A DNA stretch of 52,255 nt, taken from NCBI GenBank assembly GCA_035650255.1, contig DASRIA010000060.1, forward strand, positions 1 through 52,255. Reading direction: 5' to 3'. Below are positions 1-8,448 of the stretch, piece after piece. The DNA comes from DASRIA01 sp035650255. GTDB lineage: Bacteria > Actinomycetota > Thermoleophilia > Solirubrobacterales > JBBDJG01. Under the pieces are notes generated by a model that saw only the letters and a program-made list of their open reading frames with translations, searched no databases and was not told the DNA's origin. Each line of letters starts with the position of its first letter. Position 1 is the stretch's first letter. The translations under genes and the position numbers were made by a program.

Positions 1-1457
1 CGCTGCGGGCCGTACACCGACGTGCCCGGGATGATCTGGAGCTCGTAAGACGAATCGGCCTCGACGCTCGCCGCCACCCCTTCCAGGTCGAACGTGGCAG
101 TGTGCGGCAGGCCGTCGAGCACGAGCCGCAGGGGCGTGACCACGTTGCCGACGACGAGGTTGCGCTGCTTGTCGACGATCTGGGCGTAGACGGGCGCCGA
201 CGAGCTGGTGCCCAGGCCGCTGTACGACAGGGTCAGCTTGGGCGCTCCGACGACCTGGCTGCCGGCGGCCGGCTTCGTGATGGGCAGGTGCAGCCCGAGC
301 GGGCTGGGCGTCGCCGCGATCAGCGCGCCGGACGACCCGGCGTCGGGTGTGATCGGGATCAGCCCGGCGCCCTGCGCCGCAGGCGTCTGCTGCACCGGCG
401 GCGGATAGTCGCCGGCGACACGGATCTGGCCGTCGTCGGCGACCCACTCGAACGCCGGGCCGGTGGAGACCGGCTTGTGCCGGAGCCAGCGCTCGAACCA
501 CCGGATCGTCTGCTGCTCGACCCACAGCGGCGGGCCGGCGTCCGTCAAGCAGGCGCCGTGACCGCCGCAGAACCAGATCATCTTCCGCGGGACGCGGTTG
601 GCGCGCAGGATGCGGTAGTTCGCGATGGCCTCGTCGAGCGTGAAGAGCGTGTCCACCGTGCCCTGGATCAGGAGGGTCGGGATGCGAATCCGCTCCACGA
701 GCGCACCGGGCCCGCGGGAAGCGAACCACGCCACGTCCTCATCGGAGAACTGCCCGTAAGCGAGTCCCGAGGTGTACGCGCTCGTGATGTGCGGGTCGAG
801 GTTGCCGGTCTGGCCTGCCGGCAGGCCCGGGATCGTCGATCCCTCCACGCCGAGCCCGAACAGCGCCGTTCCCCAGCCGGCCTTCGGAGACTGGGCCTTG
901 TAGAGGCTCGTCACCAGCGAGTGCCAGGCGATCACCGGCGCGATCGCGTCGAGACGCGAGTCGAGCGCCGCCGTCACGAGCTGGATCCCGCCGCCGTAAC
1001 TGGCGCCGGACATCCCGACGCGGGGATCGCCCGCGCTGTCGAGCTTGGCCTCGGGCTGCTCCGCGACGTAGCTGATCAGCGCCTGGACGTCACGGCCCTC
1101 GTACTCGGGCGAGTCGACCTGGACCGTGCCACCCGACTCGCCGAACCCGCGCGGGTCCCAGGTCAGGACGTTGTAGCCCGCCCGCCGGAGGGGCCCGACG
1201 CCCGTCATGCCGAACAGGTCGCTCGACGCGCCGTTCTCATCGGTGTCGCGGCCGCTCGACCAGCCCGGGCCGATCAGGACGGTGGGTGCCTTCGCGCCCG
1301 CGGGAAGCCCGGCCGCAGGGAAGAAAGACGTAGCGATCGGCGTGCCGTCGAACGACGTGACGATCTCGTCACGGGCAAGTGCCGCCGGCGAGAGACAAGC
1401 GGCCAGCAGCAACGCCACGACCACCGAGATCGCCCCACGCACGGACCTGCGCTGCAT
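1..1457 (-). CDS. Secreted CocE/NonD-type alpha/beta hydrolase (X-Pro dipeptidyl-peptidase family), 3' end cut off
   Basis: Read on the minus strand, this frame is open from ATG at 1457 to the window edge (485 codons), so the C-terminus is missing. It begins with a signal peptide (MQRRSVRGAISVVVALLLAA, ending near ALA). An alpha/beta hydrolase follows: an HG-like stretch LIGPGWSSG, WDPRGFGESGG, the nucleophile elbow GASYGG, an acid in QGTVDTLF and a His in CGGHGAC. This gives a complete Ser-Asp-His set. The remaining ~150 residues look like the PepX_C beta-sandwich (PAAGSQVVGAPKLTLSYSGL). The start is supported by AAGGGGG about 6 nt upstream; a GTG sits directly before the ATG. Family members are acyl or peptide hydrolases, often exported. 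The substrate cannot be read from the sequence. Confidence 0.85.
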   Translation of the reverse strand, partial: MQRRSVRGAISVVVALLLAACLSPAALARDEIVTSFDGTPIATSFFPAAGLPAGAKAPTVLIGPGWSSGRDTDENGASSDLFGMTGVGPLRRAGYNVLTWDPRGFGESGGTVQVDSPEYEGRDVQALISYVAEQPEAKLDSAGDPRVGMSGASYGGGIQLVTAALDSRLDAIAPVIAWHSLVTSLYKAQSPKAGWGTALFGLGVEGSTIPGLPAGQTGNLDPHITSAYTSGLAYGQFSDEDVAWFASRGPGALVERIRIPTLLIQGTVDTLFTLDEAIANYRILRANRVPRKMIWFCGGHGACLTDAGPPLWVEQQTIRWFERWLRHKPVSTGPAFEWVADDGQIRVAGDYPPPVQQTPAAQGAGLIPITPDAGSSGALIAATPSPLGLHLPITKPAAGSQVVGAPKLTLSYSGLGTSSSAPVYAQIVDKQRNLVVGNVVTPLRLVLDGLPHTATFDLEGVAASVEADSSYELQIIPGTSVYGPQ

Positions 1458-1719
1458 CACGTTTCCCCCTTGCACCAAGAGTTGCCTGACCGATGACCGA
1501 CGCACAACCGGGTCAGACGGCGTCCTACCCGCTGAGACGCCTTGTTGAACCGCCATTTACAACGCCTGGCCGGAGCATGGAGACGCTGCCGTTCATACGT
1601 CCGTGGAGACAGTTGTTTCAGAAGGGCGGCCGAACGTCCGATAACGAGCGCAGAACCGATTTGCCGACGCCCGCGGGTTTCGGATCCCGCGCACGAGGCA
1701 CGACGTGATGGAGGAGAGA

Positions 1720-3513
1720 ATGGGACGGCTGTTGATGCGTATTTCGACCCTGATCGGCGCGATGGGAGTCGCAGCCGCGCTCATGGCCCCCGTCGCCGCC
1801 CAGGGCGCGGTCAGTACCACCGGGTACCGGATCACCTCGGACCTCCCGGCCTTCCCCACGATCCCGAGCCCCGGCCCTTCGTCCTTCCAGGCTGGGGCGC
1901 TCGTCGACGCCGGCTCGTACTCGGCGTTCAGCTACCCGAGCGCGGCCGAGGACATCAAGACCGCCCGCACGAACTTCGCGGCCGGCCTGCTGGGTAATCC
2001 CGAGTCCGTTCCCAAGTGCTCCGAGGCTGCACTGCAGGCGTTCGGCGCGGGGTGTCCGGCGGGCAGCCAGATCGGCACGTCCCGGCTCGACGTCAAGCTC
2101 GCCAGCTCCGGCACCGTCGTGACCGGGTTCTCGGGCGTGGTCTACAACGCCGAGCCGCTCGGCAACGAGCCGGGCCGGCTGGGAGTCGTGACCGCCTCGG
2201 CCGGGCTCGTGTCCTCGATCCCGTTCCACATCACGCCCCGCGGCAACGGCGACTACGGCCTCACGGGGACGCTCGACAACATCGCCGAGCTCGACGCCGT
2301 GAACCTCGGTCCCCCTCTGGGCGTGCAGAATCTCCACGTCCACGCCTTGTCGTTCGTGCTCAACGGCGCATCGAACAACTACGTACGCAACCCGACCTCG
2401 TGCAACTTCAACCTGTCCACAGGCGAAGCGGTCGGGTACGTCGACCCGACGGTCGAGGCCGGACCGCCCTTCGGCTTCAACACGATCGGCTGCGAGACCG
2501 TGCCGTTCCGGCCGGGGATCTCGTTCGAGATCGGTGACCGCGGCTCGACCGCGTTCAACAAGTACCCGCCGGTCGTGATCAAGATCACGCAGCCGAACGG
2601 CGACGCCGACCAGCGCGGCAACAAGATCACGCTGCCGGTCGAGCTGAACACGAACAACCCCGCCTACAAGACCTGCACGCAGGCGCAGGCCGACTCGGAC
2701 ACGTGCCCGGCGAACTCGCAGTTCGGCGGCGTGGTCGCGAAGAGCCCGTTCCTGGGCGAGGAGCTGAAGGGGCCCGTGTACCTGATCCAGCAGACCGGCA
2801 CCTCGCTGCCCGGCCTGCTGCTGGACCTGAAGGGCCGCGTGCACGTGAAGATCCAGACCAAGACGACGTTGATCAACAACAAGCGGATCCAGTCGCTGGT
2901 CCTGAACGCGCCCCAGCTGCCCGTCTCCGAGCTGCGCGTCGCGCTCAACGGCGGCCGGACCACCGGCGTGTTCCTGAACCGCGAGGACCTCTGCTTCAGG
3001 GGCGACTCCAGCTCGCGCTTCAACGACGTCAACTCGCTGGTCAAGTTCTACGGCCACAACGGCACGACTACGTCCGATGCCACGGTCGAGGCCAAGGTGA
3101 ACGGTTGCGGGCCGGGCGTCACCGGCCGCATCACGGGTGCGACCAGCATCCGGCCGAGCGTGCGGGTGAACGTGAAGAAGCACCCCGACTCGCCGAACTA
3201 CAAGGAGCTGACGGTGTCGCTCAGCGACAACCTCTCGTTCGTCGAGAACCGCGTCAACCAAGGCGTCGATACGTCGGCGGACGCTTCCGTCGAGTTCGTC
3301 AACCGGCGCACGCTGCGGGTCTTCGGCCTGCCGGCAGCCGGCGAGGACGAGATCGACCTCAGCTTCCGCCAGGGCGCGATCCGGGTCAGCGAGCGCTCTC
3401 AGATACTGCTCAACCGCGGCCGTAGCCGGCGGTTCAGCGTCAAGGTGAAGCAGACGCCGGTTTCCGGCTCCGCCACCTCGACGCGGGCCCGGTTCAGCGC
3501 CCCCGGCAGCTAG
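1720..3513 (+). CDS. Secreted protein with two tandem Cys-containing modules, function unknown
   Basis: The chosen start is ATG 1720, which has GGAGGAGAG just upstream; GTG 1705 and ATG 1708 are in frame but lie inside that Shine-Dalgarno stretch. The product is about 597 residues with a signal peptide (MGRLLMRISTLIGAMGVAAA to the AQG region) and no later membrane segment. Two halves share one pattern: a Cys, a short helix, CPAGSQIG or CPANSQFG, a GxVY segment, a conserved Leu-rich strand and an LNG. The first spans roughly residues 90-210, the second roughly 315-425. A basic C-terminal beta-rich part follows (VNVKKHPDSPNYKELTVSLS). I recognise this pattern from secreted proteins of Thermoleophilia-type genomes but know no function. 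It ends 9 bp before the convergent dioxygenase gene. Confidence 0.75.
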   Translation: MGRLLMRISTLIGAMGVAAALMAPVAAQGAVSTTGYRITSDLPAFPTIPSPGPSSFQAGALVDAGSYSAFSYPSAAEDIKTARTNFAAGLLGNPESVPKCSEAALQAFGAGCPAGSQIGTSRLDVKLASSGTVVTGFSGVVYNAEPLGNEPGRLGVVTASAGLVSSIPFHITPRGNGDYGLTGTLDNIAELDAVNLGPPLGVQNLHVHALSFVLNGASNNYVRNPTSCNFNLSTGEAVGYVDPTVEAGPPFGFNTIGCETVPFRPGISFEIGDRGSTAFNKYPPVVIKITQPNGDADQRGNKITLPVELNTNNPAYKTCTQAQADSDTCPANSQFGGVVAKSPFLGEELKGPVYLIQQTGTSLPGLLLDLKGRVHVKIQTKTTLINNKRIQSLVLNAPQLPVSELRVALNGGRTTGVFLNREDLCFRGDSSSRFNDVNSLVKFYGHNGTTTSDATVEAKVNGCGPGVTGRITGATSIRPSVRVNVKKHPDSPNYKELTVSLSDNLSFVENRVNQGVDTSADASVEFVNRRTLRVFGLPAAGEDEIDLSFRQGAIRVSERSQILLNRGRSRRFSVKVKQTPVSGSATSTRARFSAPGS

Positions 3514-3522
3514 CAGCCGAGC

Positions 3523-4512
3523 TCAGCCGCGCCGGTCGGCGGACCCGCTGCGCACGCGCGGGTTCTCGACCGGCGTGAGCCGGGCCTCGATCTCCGCGCG
3601 GCGCGACTCGAGGAACGGCGGCAGCACCAGGCTCTCGCCGAGGTGCTCGAGATCCTCGTCGGCGGCGAAGCCGGGGCTGAACGTCGCGAGCTCGAACAGC
3701 ACACCGCTGGGCTCCCGGAAGTAGATCGACCGGAACCAGAAGCGGTCGATCACGGGGGTCGGGTGGCCGCCGGCGGCGATCACGCGCTCGCGCCATGCCA
3801 GGTGCTCTTCGTCGTGCGACGCCCACGCGACGTGGTGGACGGTGCCGGCGCCCTGCAGCCCGCGCTGCGGCGGCGGGGAGTCGTAGGCATAGAGGCTGCC
3901 GCGACGCTCGCCGCGCGCCTCCCAGTCGCTGTCCCGGGGCTCGAAGGCCAGCGCCTCCTCCAGCAGCGGCCGGCTGCGCTCGGGGTCGGACGCATAGGCC
4001 CGCACGCCGTCGAAGCCCTGGAGCGCCAGCTCCTCCGGGATCTCCGGGTGCTCGGCCACCAGCGGCGCGTCGGAGCTGTCCACGACCGCCAGGTCGAGCC
4101 CGAGGCCCTCGAAGTCGGTGAAGCGGAGCCGATCGCCGTCCCGCGTGGACTCGTATCCCTCGTCGCGCAGCCGCTGCGCCCAGAAGTCCAGCGCGTCGCT
4201 CGACGCGACCCGCCACGCGATCCGGTGCACCATGCCGTCGCCCGCCCGGCCGACGGGCACTCCGGGGAACTCGAAGAAAGTCAGATCGGCGCCGGGGCTC
4301 CCCTGCTCGTCCGCGTAGAACAGGTGATAGACGCTCGGGTCGTCCTGGTTGACGGTCTTCTTGACCATCCGCAGCCCCAGAACCCGCGCGTAGAAATCGA
4401 CGTTCCGGGGCGCGTCGGCGGTGATGCACGTGATGTGGTGGATGCCCTCGAGCTTGATGCGTAACTGTTTAGCAGAGTCCTTCCGAGACCCAGGACTCTC
4501 ATCTCGGCTCAT
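3523..4512 (-). CDS. VOC-family ring-cleaving dioxygenase (MhqO/PcpA-like)
   Basis: The 329-residue product consists of two glyoxalase/VOC modules, as in type I extradiol dioxygenases of the MhqO/PcpA group (usual length about 310-330). Likely Fe(II) ligands are His25 or His26 in LEGIHHITCITAD, a His in TVHHVAWASHDEEH of the second half, and the Glu of SGVLFELATFSPGF. Family members cleave hydroquinone-type rings or take part in quinone detoxification. No partner enzymes lie nearby, so the substrate is open. The start is ATG 4512 (MSRDESPGS); an upstream GTG at 4536 is possible, and neither has a well-spaced Shine-Dalgarno. The promoter must lie in the 68 bp shared with the divergent small gene at 4581. 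Confidence 0.85.
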   Translation of the reverse strand: MSRDESPGSRKDSAKQLRIKLEGIHHITCITADAPRNVDFYARVLGLRMVKKTVNQDDPSVYHLFYADEQGSPGADLTFFEFPGVPVGRAGDGMVHRIAWRVASSDALDFWAQRLRDEGYESTRDGDRLRFTDFEGLGLDLAVVDSSDAPLVAEHPEIPEELALQGFDGVRAYASDPERSRPLLEEALAFEPRDSDWEARGERRGSLYAYDSPPPQRGLQGAGTVHHVAWASHDEEHLAWRERVIAAGGHPTPVIDRFWFRSIYFREPSGVLFELATFSPGFAADEDLEHLGESLVLPPFLESRRAEIEARLTPVENPRVRSGSADRRG

Positions 4513-4580
4513 CTCCGTCTCAGGAGAAAGGGGCACAACCTGTTCGTGGGCACCATACGGATGGCGGAGGTTTGACCGGC

Positions 4581-4796
4581 ATGCTTGACGACGCGCAGGA
4601 AGTGGGGCGACTGGGAGCCACATTCCAGGCGGCGGTGGAGTTCGGCCTGCCCGACAAGGAGATCTGGGCCACGATCATGGAGGTCTGCAACCGGACCTCA
4701 CGGGACCTCGACGGCAGCGACCCGCTCGATGAACTGAGCGCGGCGCTGGCGACGAGGATCCTCGAGCACGAGCGCAGCGCCCACTCGCACAGCTGA
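4581..4796 (+). CDS. Small conserved-looking protein, paralogue of the product at 48764-49024
   Basis: This encodes a 71-residue soluble acidic protein. ATG 4581 is preceded by GGCGGAGG at 4563-4570, whereas TTG 4572 would be too close to it. The C-terminal half (DPLDELSAALATRILEHERS) aligns with the protein at 48764-49024 (DYLDELSGTLAKHILVRERE), and the pattern FGL-x3-E-(I/V)-(W/L) precedes it in both. This defines a small helical family present twice in the window. Both copies are transcribed away from a neighbouring gene, here the VOC dioxygenase, there the response regulator. I do not recognise a function. There is no signal peptide, metal site or HTH that I can call. Confidence 0.7.
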   Translation: MLDDAQEVGRLGATFQAAVEFGLPDKEIWATIMEVCNRTSRDLDGSDPLDELSAALATRILEHERSAHSHS

Positions 4797-4805
4797 GAAC
4801 GAGCG

Positions 4806-4837
4806 GCGGCCGCCGCGGCCCGTGCCGCGGCGGCCGC
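4806..4837. terminator. 14-bp GC hairpin between convergent genes
   Basis: A perfect 14-bp inverted repeat (GCGGCCGCCGCGGC and its complement) with the 4-nt loop CCGT lies between the convergent ends at 4796 and 4858. It is followed on the plus strand by ATTCCTT, not a clean T tract. It is probably a bidirectional terminator. Confidence 0.75.
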
Positions 4838-4857
4838 ATTCCTTGCCCAGATATTCC

Positions 4858-7800
4858 CTAAGTGGCGACTGCCGGTGCCTGCGTGCGCTCCCTGCGGCTC
4901 TTCGCGAACTTCAGGTAGAGCGACGGCAGGACGAACAGGTTCATCACGGTCGAGGTGACGAGGCCCCCGAGGATGACAATCGCCATCGGGTGCTCGATCT
5001 CGTGACCGGGAATGCTGCCCGCAACAGCCAGCGGAACCAGCGCCAGGCCCGTGGCAAGCGCCGTCATCATGATCGGCGCGAGGCGCTCCTTCGCACCGCG
5101 CAGCACGAGCTCCGGCCCGAAGGGCATGCCCTCCTTGTGCTCCAGGTGCTGGAAGTGGCTGACCATCAGGATCCCGTTGCGCGCTGCGATCCCGAACACC
5201 GTCAGGAATCCGACCAGCGAGCCGAGCGACAGGATCCCGTCGCCGAGCTTCACGGCAAGCACACCGCCAACCAGCGCCATCGGCAGCAGCAGGAACGTGA
5301 GCGCCGCAAGGCGCACGCTCCCAAAGGCCGCCTGCAGCAGCAGGAAGATGGCGATCGCGGCCCCGATGCCGAAGGTGTTGAGGCGGTCCTGAGCGGCGTT
5401 CAGTTCCGTGGACTCACCCAATACCTCCGCGTGGTAGCCCGCGGGCATGTCGATCTCCTCCAGCCGATCCTTGACCGCATCCACGGCCGAGGTCAGGTCG
5501 CGTCCCTCCACGTTCGCGCCCACGTCGATCCGGCGCGACTGCTGCGTGCGCTGGATGTGGTTCGGCGTCGGCTGGATGCGCACGTCGGCCACCTCATCGA
5601 GCTTCACACGCCCACCGCCGGGCGTGTCGATCTTGAGGTTCTTCACGTCCGACACGCTGTCCCGCGCAGACGGGATGCTCCAGACATGCACGTCGTAGGC
5701 CTTGCCCGCGTGGAAGATGTCGCTGACCTCCTCGCTCGCGAATATGGCCGACGTCTGCCTGCGCACATCACCCGGTTTGAGGCCGTACTTCCGTGCCTGG
5801 TCGAGCTCGAGCTCGACGGTCACGTGCGGAAGATCCTCGGCGAAGTCCGGGCTCACGTCGATTAGGCCGTCGACGTCCCCGATCTTCGCTGAGATCTCGT
5901 CGGCTTTCTTTCGCAGGACGGGCAGGTCCGGTCCGAAGATGCGCACCACGATCGATTCGCTCGTACCCGTGAGGACTTCCTTGATTCGCTCACGCAGATA
6001 GGTCTGAACATCCCGGTACAGGCCCGGATACCCCTCGACTGTGCGATGCACCTTGGCCAGTGTGTCGTCGTAGTCGACGTCCTTGTCGACGCTGATCCAG
6101 TTCTCGCCGAAGTACACGCCGTACACCTCGTCCGACATCAGCGCCTGGCCGATGTGCGAACCACAGTTACGCACGCCCGGTATCTCGCGCAGGTCCTTGC
6201 AGGCCCTGATCGAGATGCGCTTCTCCTCTTGCGCACCCGTGGAAGGCTCGGTGAGCCAGTGCATGAGGAAGTCGCGCTCCTTGAAGTTCGGCAGCAGCTG
6301 CGACCCGAGGCTCGGGTAGATCAACGCACCGGCGACCAGGCACACGGCCGCCGTGATCATCGCCGGACTCGGCCGGCGGATGACCCGCGTCAAGATTGCG
6401 CCGTAGCCACGCTTCAGCACGGACAGCAGTGGCGACTCATTGCTGCGGAACTTGCCTCGCGACAGCATCAGCAGGCAGAGCGCCGGCGTGACCGTCAGTG
6501 CGACCAGCATCGAGACCAGTACCGCAAGCCCGTACGAGAGCACCAGCGGCTGGAAGAACGAGCCGGACAGTCCCTCGAGGAAGAACACCGGCACGATCGC
6601 GACGACGTTGATCAGCGTCGCATAGGTGATCGCGCTTCGCACTTCGACGGAAGCGTCGAGCACCACTTTGAACGTCGATACGTCGATGCCGTCGTTCCGC
6701 GCTTGTCGCAATCGTCTGACGATGTTCTCCACATCGATGATCGCGTCGTCGACCACCACCCCGATGGCGACCACTAGGCCGGCGAGCACCATCACGTTGA
6801 TGGTGGTGTCGCGTAGGTCGAGCACGAGGATCGCCGCAATCAGCGAGAGCGGGATCGCGATCAGGCTGATGAACGCCGTGCGGATGTCGAACAGGAACGC
6901 GGCAATGATCAGGATCACGAGCAGGATGCCGATCAGCAGCGCCTTCGTGAGGTTGTCGATCGACTGCTCGATGAACGTCGCCGGGCGGAAGATCGTCGTG
7001 TCGACCTCCATGCCCGGGAGTCCTGGCCGCATCTCCTTGACCGCGTCCTCGACGCCCTTCGTGACCTCCATGGTGTTCGCGCCGCGGAACTTCTGCACGA
7101 TCAGCAGCAGACCATCGCCGTCGTTCACGACACCCTCGCCCCAGACGGGCTGGTGGTCGGTCTTGACAATTCCGAGGTCCGAGAGACGCACCACGCGACC
7201 GTCGCGCTTGAGGACCGGCACCTTGCCGAGCTCGTTGTCGCCGACGATCGGCTGGACGTTCTCGATGTTCAGCCGCTGGCCGTTGCTCTCCACGAATCCA
7301 CCGGTGCCGACGAGGAAGCTGTCCGTGTACTGGAGCACTCCTGCATCAACCGCGTTGGAAGCCGTTTCCATCACGCGGTCAAGCGAGATCCCGTGACGGG
7401 CGAGCTTTGCCGGGTCCACCTGCACGTGCCGCTGCTTGAGGCGCTCGCCGTAGATGTCCACGGCCGCCACGCCGGGCACCCGCAACAGGTGCTGGCGGAT
7501 CTTCCAATAGGTCACAGCGGACATCTCGATCAAGTTCAGGTCCTGGGACGAGAGCCCGATCTTCATGATGCGGCTGGTTGCCGACAGTGGCGGCATCATC
7601 CACGGCGGTGCTGCCCAGGTCGGCAGGTTCGGCGCGACCTGCGCCATGCGTTCCTGCACGAGCTGGCGTGCCCTCAGCTCATTGGTCCCCTTGTTGAAGA
7701 TCAAGCGGATCGCCGACAGCTGCGAGACCGACTTCGACCGGATCTCCTTCAGCCCGTCGATTCCCTGCAGCTGCTCCTCGATCGGAACGGTGATGAATTC

Positions 7801-7983
7801 CTCGACCTCCTCGGAGGAGTTACCGAGTGCGATCGTCTGGATCTCGACCTGTGGTGGCGCGAACTCCGGGAAGACGTCGACCTTCGTGTTCGGGATCTGT
7901 GTGACGCCGAAGACCATCAGCGCCGTGGCGGCGAACAGCACCAGCCAACGGAACCGCAGACTCCTTGAAACGATCCAACGCAT
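4858..7983 (-). CDS. RND efflux permease, HME (CusA/CzcA) type, second of a pair
   Basis: At 1041 residues this is normal length for an RND permease. It has one N-terminal membrane helix (RFRWLVLFAATALMVFGVTQ), a large extracytoplasmic loop, a helix bundle around residues 345-510, a second loop and a final bundle ending at VLPSLYLKF. The proton-relay motif VVVDDAIIDVEN places D412, D413 and E419 in TM4, matching the CzcA/CusA pattern. HME-RND proteins export metal ions, but I cannot identify a metal-binding Met triad, so the substrate is unresolved. The gene is the last of a three-gene minus-strand cluster, starting 21 bp after the mini-adaptor lipoprotein. Ribosome binding is weak (G-rich stretch upstream). 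Confidence 0.9.
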   Translation of the reverse strand: MRWIVSRSLRFRWLVLFAATALMVFGVTQIPNTKVDVFPEFAPPQVEIQTIALGNSSEEVEEFITVPIEEQLQGIDGLKEIRSKSVSQLSAIRLIFNKGTNELRARQLVQERMAQVAPNLPTWAAPPWMMPPLSATSRIMKIGLSSQDLNLIEMSAVTYWKIRQHLLRVPGVAAVDIYGERLKQRHVQVDPAKLARHGISLDRVMETASNAVDAGVLQYTDSFLVGTGGFVESNGQRLNIENVQPIVGDNELGKVPVLKRDGRVVRLSDLGIVKTDHQPVWGEGVVNDGDGLLLIVQKFRGANTMEVTKGVEDAVKEMRPGLPGMEVDTTIFRPATFIEQSIDNLTKALLIGILLVILIIAAFLFDIRTAFISLIAIPLSLIAAILVLDLRDTTINVMVLAGLVVAIGVVVDDAIIDVENIVRRLRQARNDGIDVSTFKVVLDASVEVRSAITYATLINVVAIVPVFFLEGLSGSFFQPLVLSYGLAVLVSMLVALTVTPALCLLMLSRGKFRSNESPLLSVLKRGYGAILTRVIRRPSPAMITAAVCLVAGALIYPSLGSQLLPNFKERDFLMHWLTEPSTGAQEEKRISIRACKDLREIPGVRNCGSHIGQALMSDEVYGVYFGENWISVDKDVDYDDTLAKVHRTVEGYPGLYRDVQTYLRERIKEVLTGTSESIVVRIFGPDLPVLRKKADEISAKIGDVDGLIDVSPDFAEDLPHVTVELELDQARKYGLKPGDVRRQTSAIFASEEVSDIFHAGKAYDVHVWSIPSARDSVSDVKNLKIDTPGGGRVKLDEVADVRIQPTPNHIQRTQQSRRIDVGANVEGRDLTSAVDAVKDRLEEIDMPAGYHAEVLGESTELNAAQDRLNTFGIGAAIAIFLLLQAAFGSVRLAALTFLLLPMALVGGVLAVKLGDGILSLGSLVGFLTVFGIAARNGILMVSHFQHLEHKEGMPFGPELVLRGAKERLAPIMMTALATGLALVPLAVAGSIPGHEIEHPMAIVILGGLVTSTVMNLFVLPSLYLKFAKSRRERTQAPAVAT

Positions 7984-8004
7984 TAGCCCTGACCCCCCCG
8001 TGCC

Positions 8005-8448
8005 CTAATGGGCTGCTACTTCGAGTTCTACGCCGTACACCTCGGCCGTCCCAACAGTCACGACCTGCGTGCCGGCGGCCGGGCCGTCGGACACGATCAC
8101 GTCCTTGCCATCCACGCGCTCCACCTTCACCGGAGCACGCAGATAAGTGAGACGCTTCGGGCTGGTGTAGACGAACGTCTTGCCCTCAGGGTCGTAGATC
8201 AGCGCCGCGTAGGGAACGACCTTCTTCCCGCCCTCCAGGCGCACCTTCTCCGTCTCGAGGCCGGTGCGCTCCGCGCCTTCCTCCGTAAGCTGCACGCGCT
8301 TGAGGTCGTCGTTGCCCTTCACTGATTCGAGCTTTGCGGGCTCGTAGCCCGTGGCCGTCTCCGTCTCGACCTCCTTGCAGGCCGAGACGGACAGACCGGC
8401 GACCACAACGAGTCCTGTCGTCAGCAGTCGTGTGGTTCGCTTCCTCAA
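8005..8448 (-). CDS. Miniature periplasmic-adaptor-like lipoprotein of the RND pair
   Basis: The proposed start is TTG 8448. It overlaps the stop of the preceding RND gene as TTGA and has GGAGAAGG upstream with about 4 nt spacing. The 147-residue product starts MRKRTTRLLTTGLVVVAG and has the lipobox LSVSAC. The rest resembles only the membrane-proximal end of CusB/CzcB-type adaptors: VVPYAALIYDPEGKTFVY, then a strand pair, then DGPAAGTQVVTVGTAEVYG. The lipoyl and helical-hairpin domains that contact an outer-membrane channel are absent; usual adaptors have 350-450 residues. That fits an envelope without a TolC channel. The position between two permeases suggests it serves one or both. Confidence 0.8.
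   Translation of the reverse strand: MRKRTTRLLTTGLVVVAGLSVSACKEVETETATGYEPAKLESVKGNDDLKRVQLTEEGAERTGLETEKVRLEGGKKVVPYAALIYDPEGKTFVYTSPKRLTYLRAPVKVERVDGKDVIVSDGPAAGTQVVTVGTAEVYGVELEVAAH

Noticed and set aside
102..1496. A 464-codon plus-strand open frame at the left edge
   Set aside because: It is antisense to a clear alpha/beta hydrolase with signal peptide and catalytic triad; its own translation is Arg-rich and featureless.
4497..4512. TCTCAT and GCTCAT near the dioxygenase start, resembling the response-regulator box
   Set aside because: The spacing is 4 bp, not 5, one hexamer deviates, and it lies in the coding start region, so it is probably chance.
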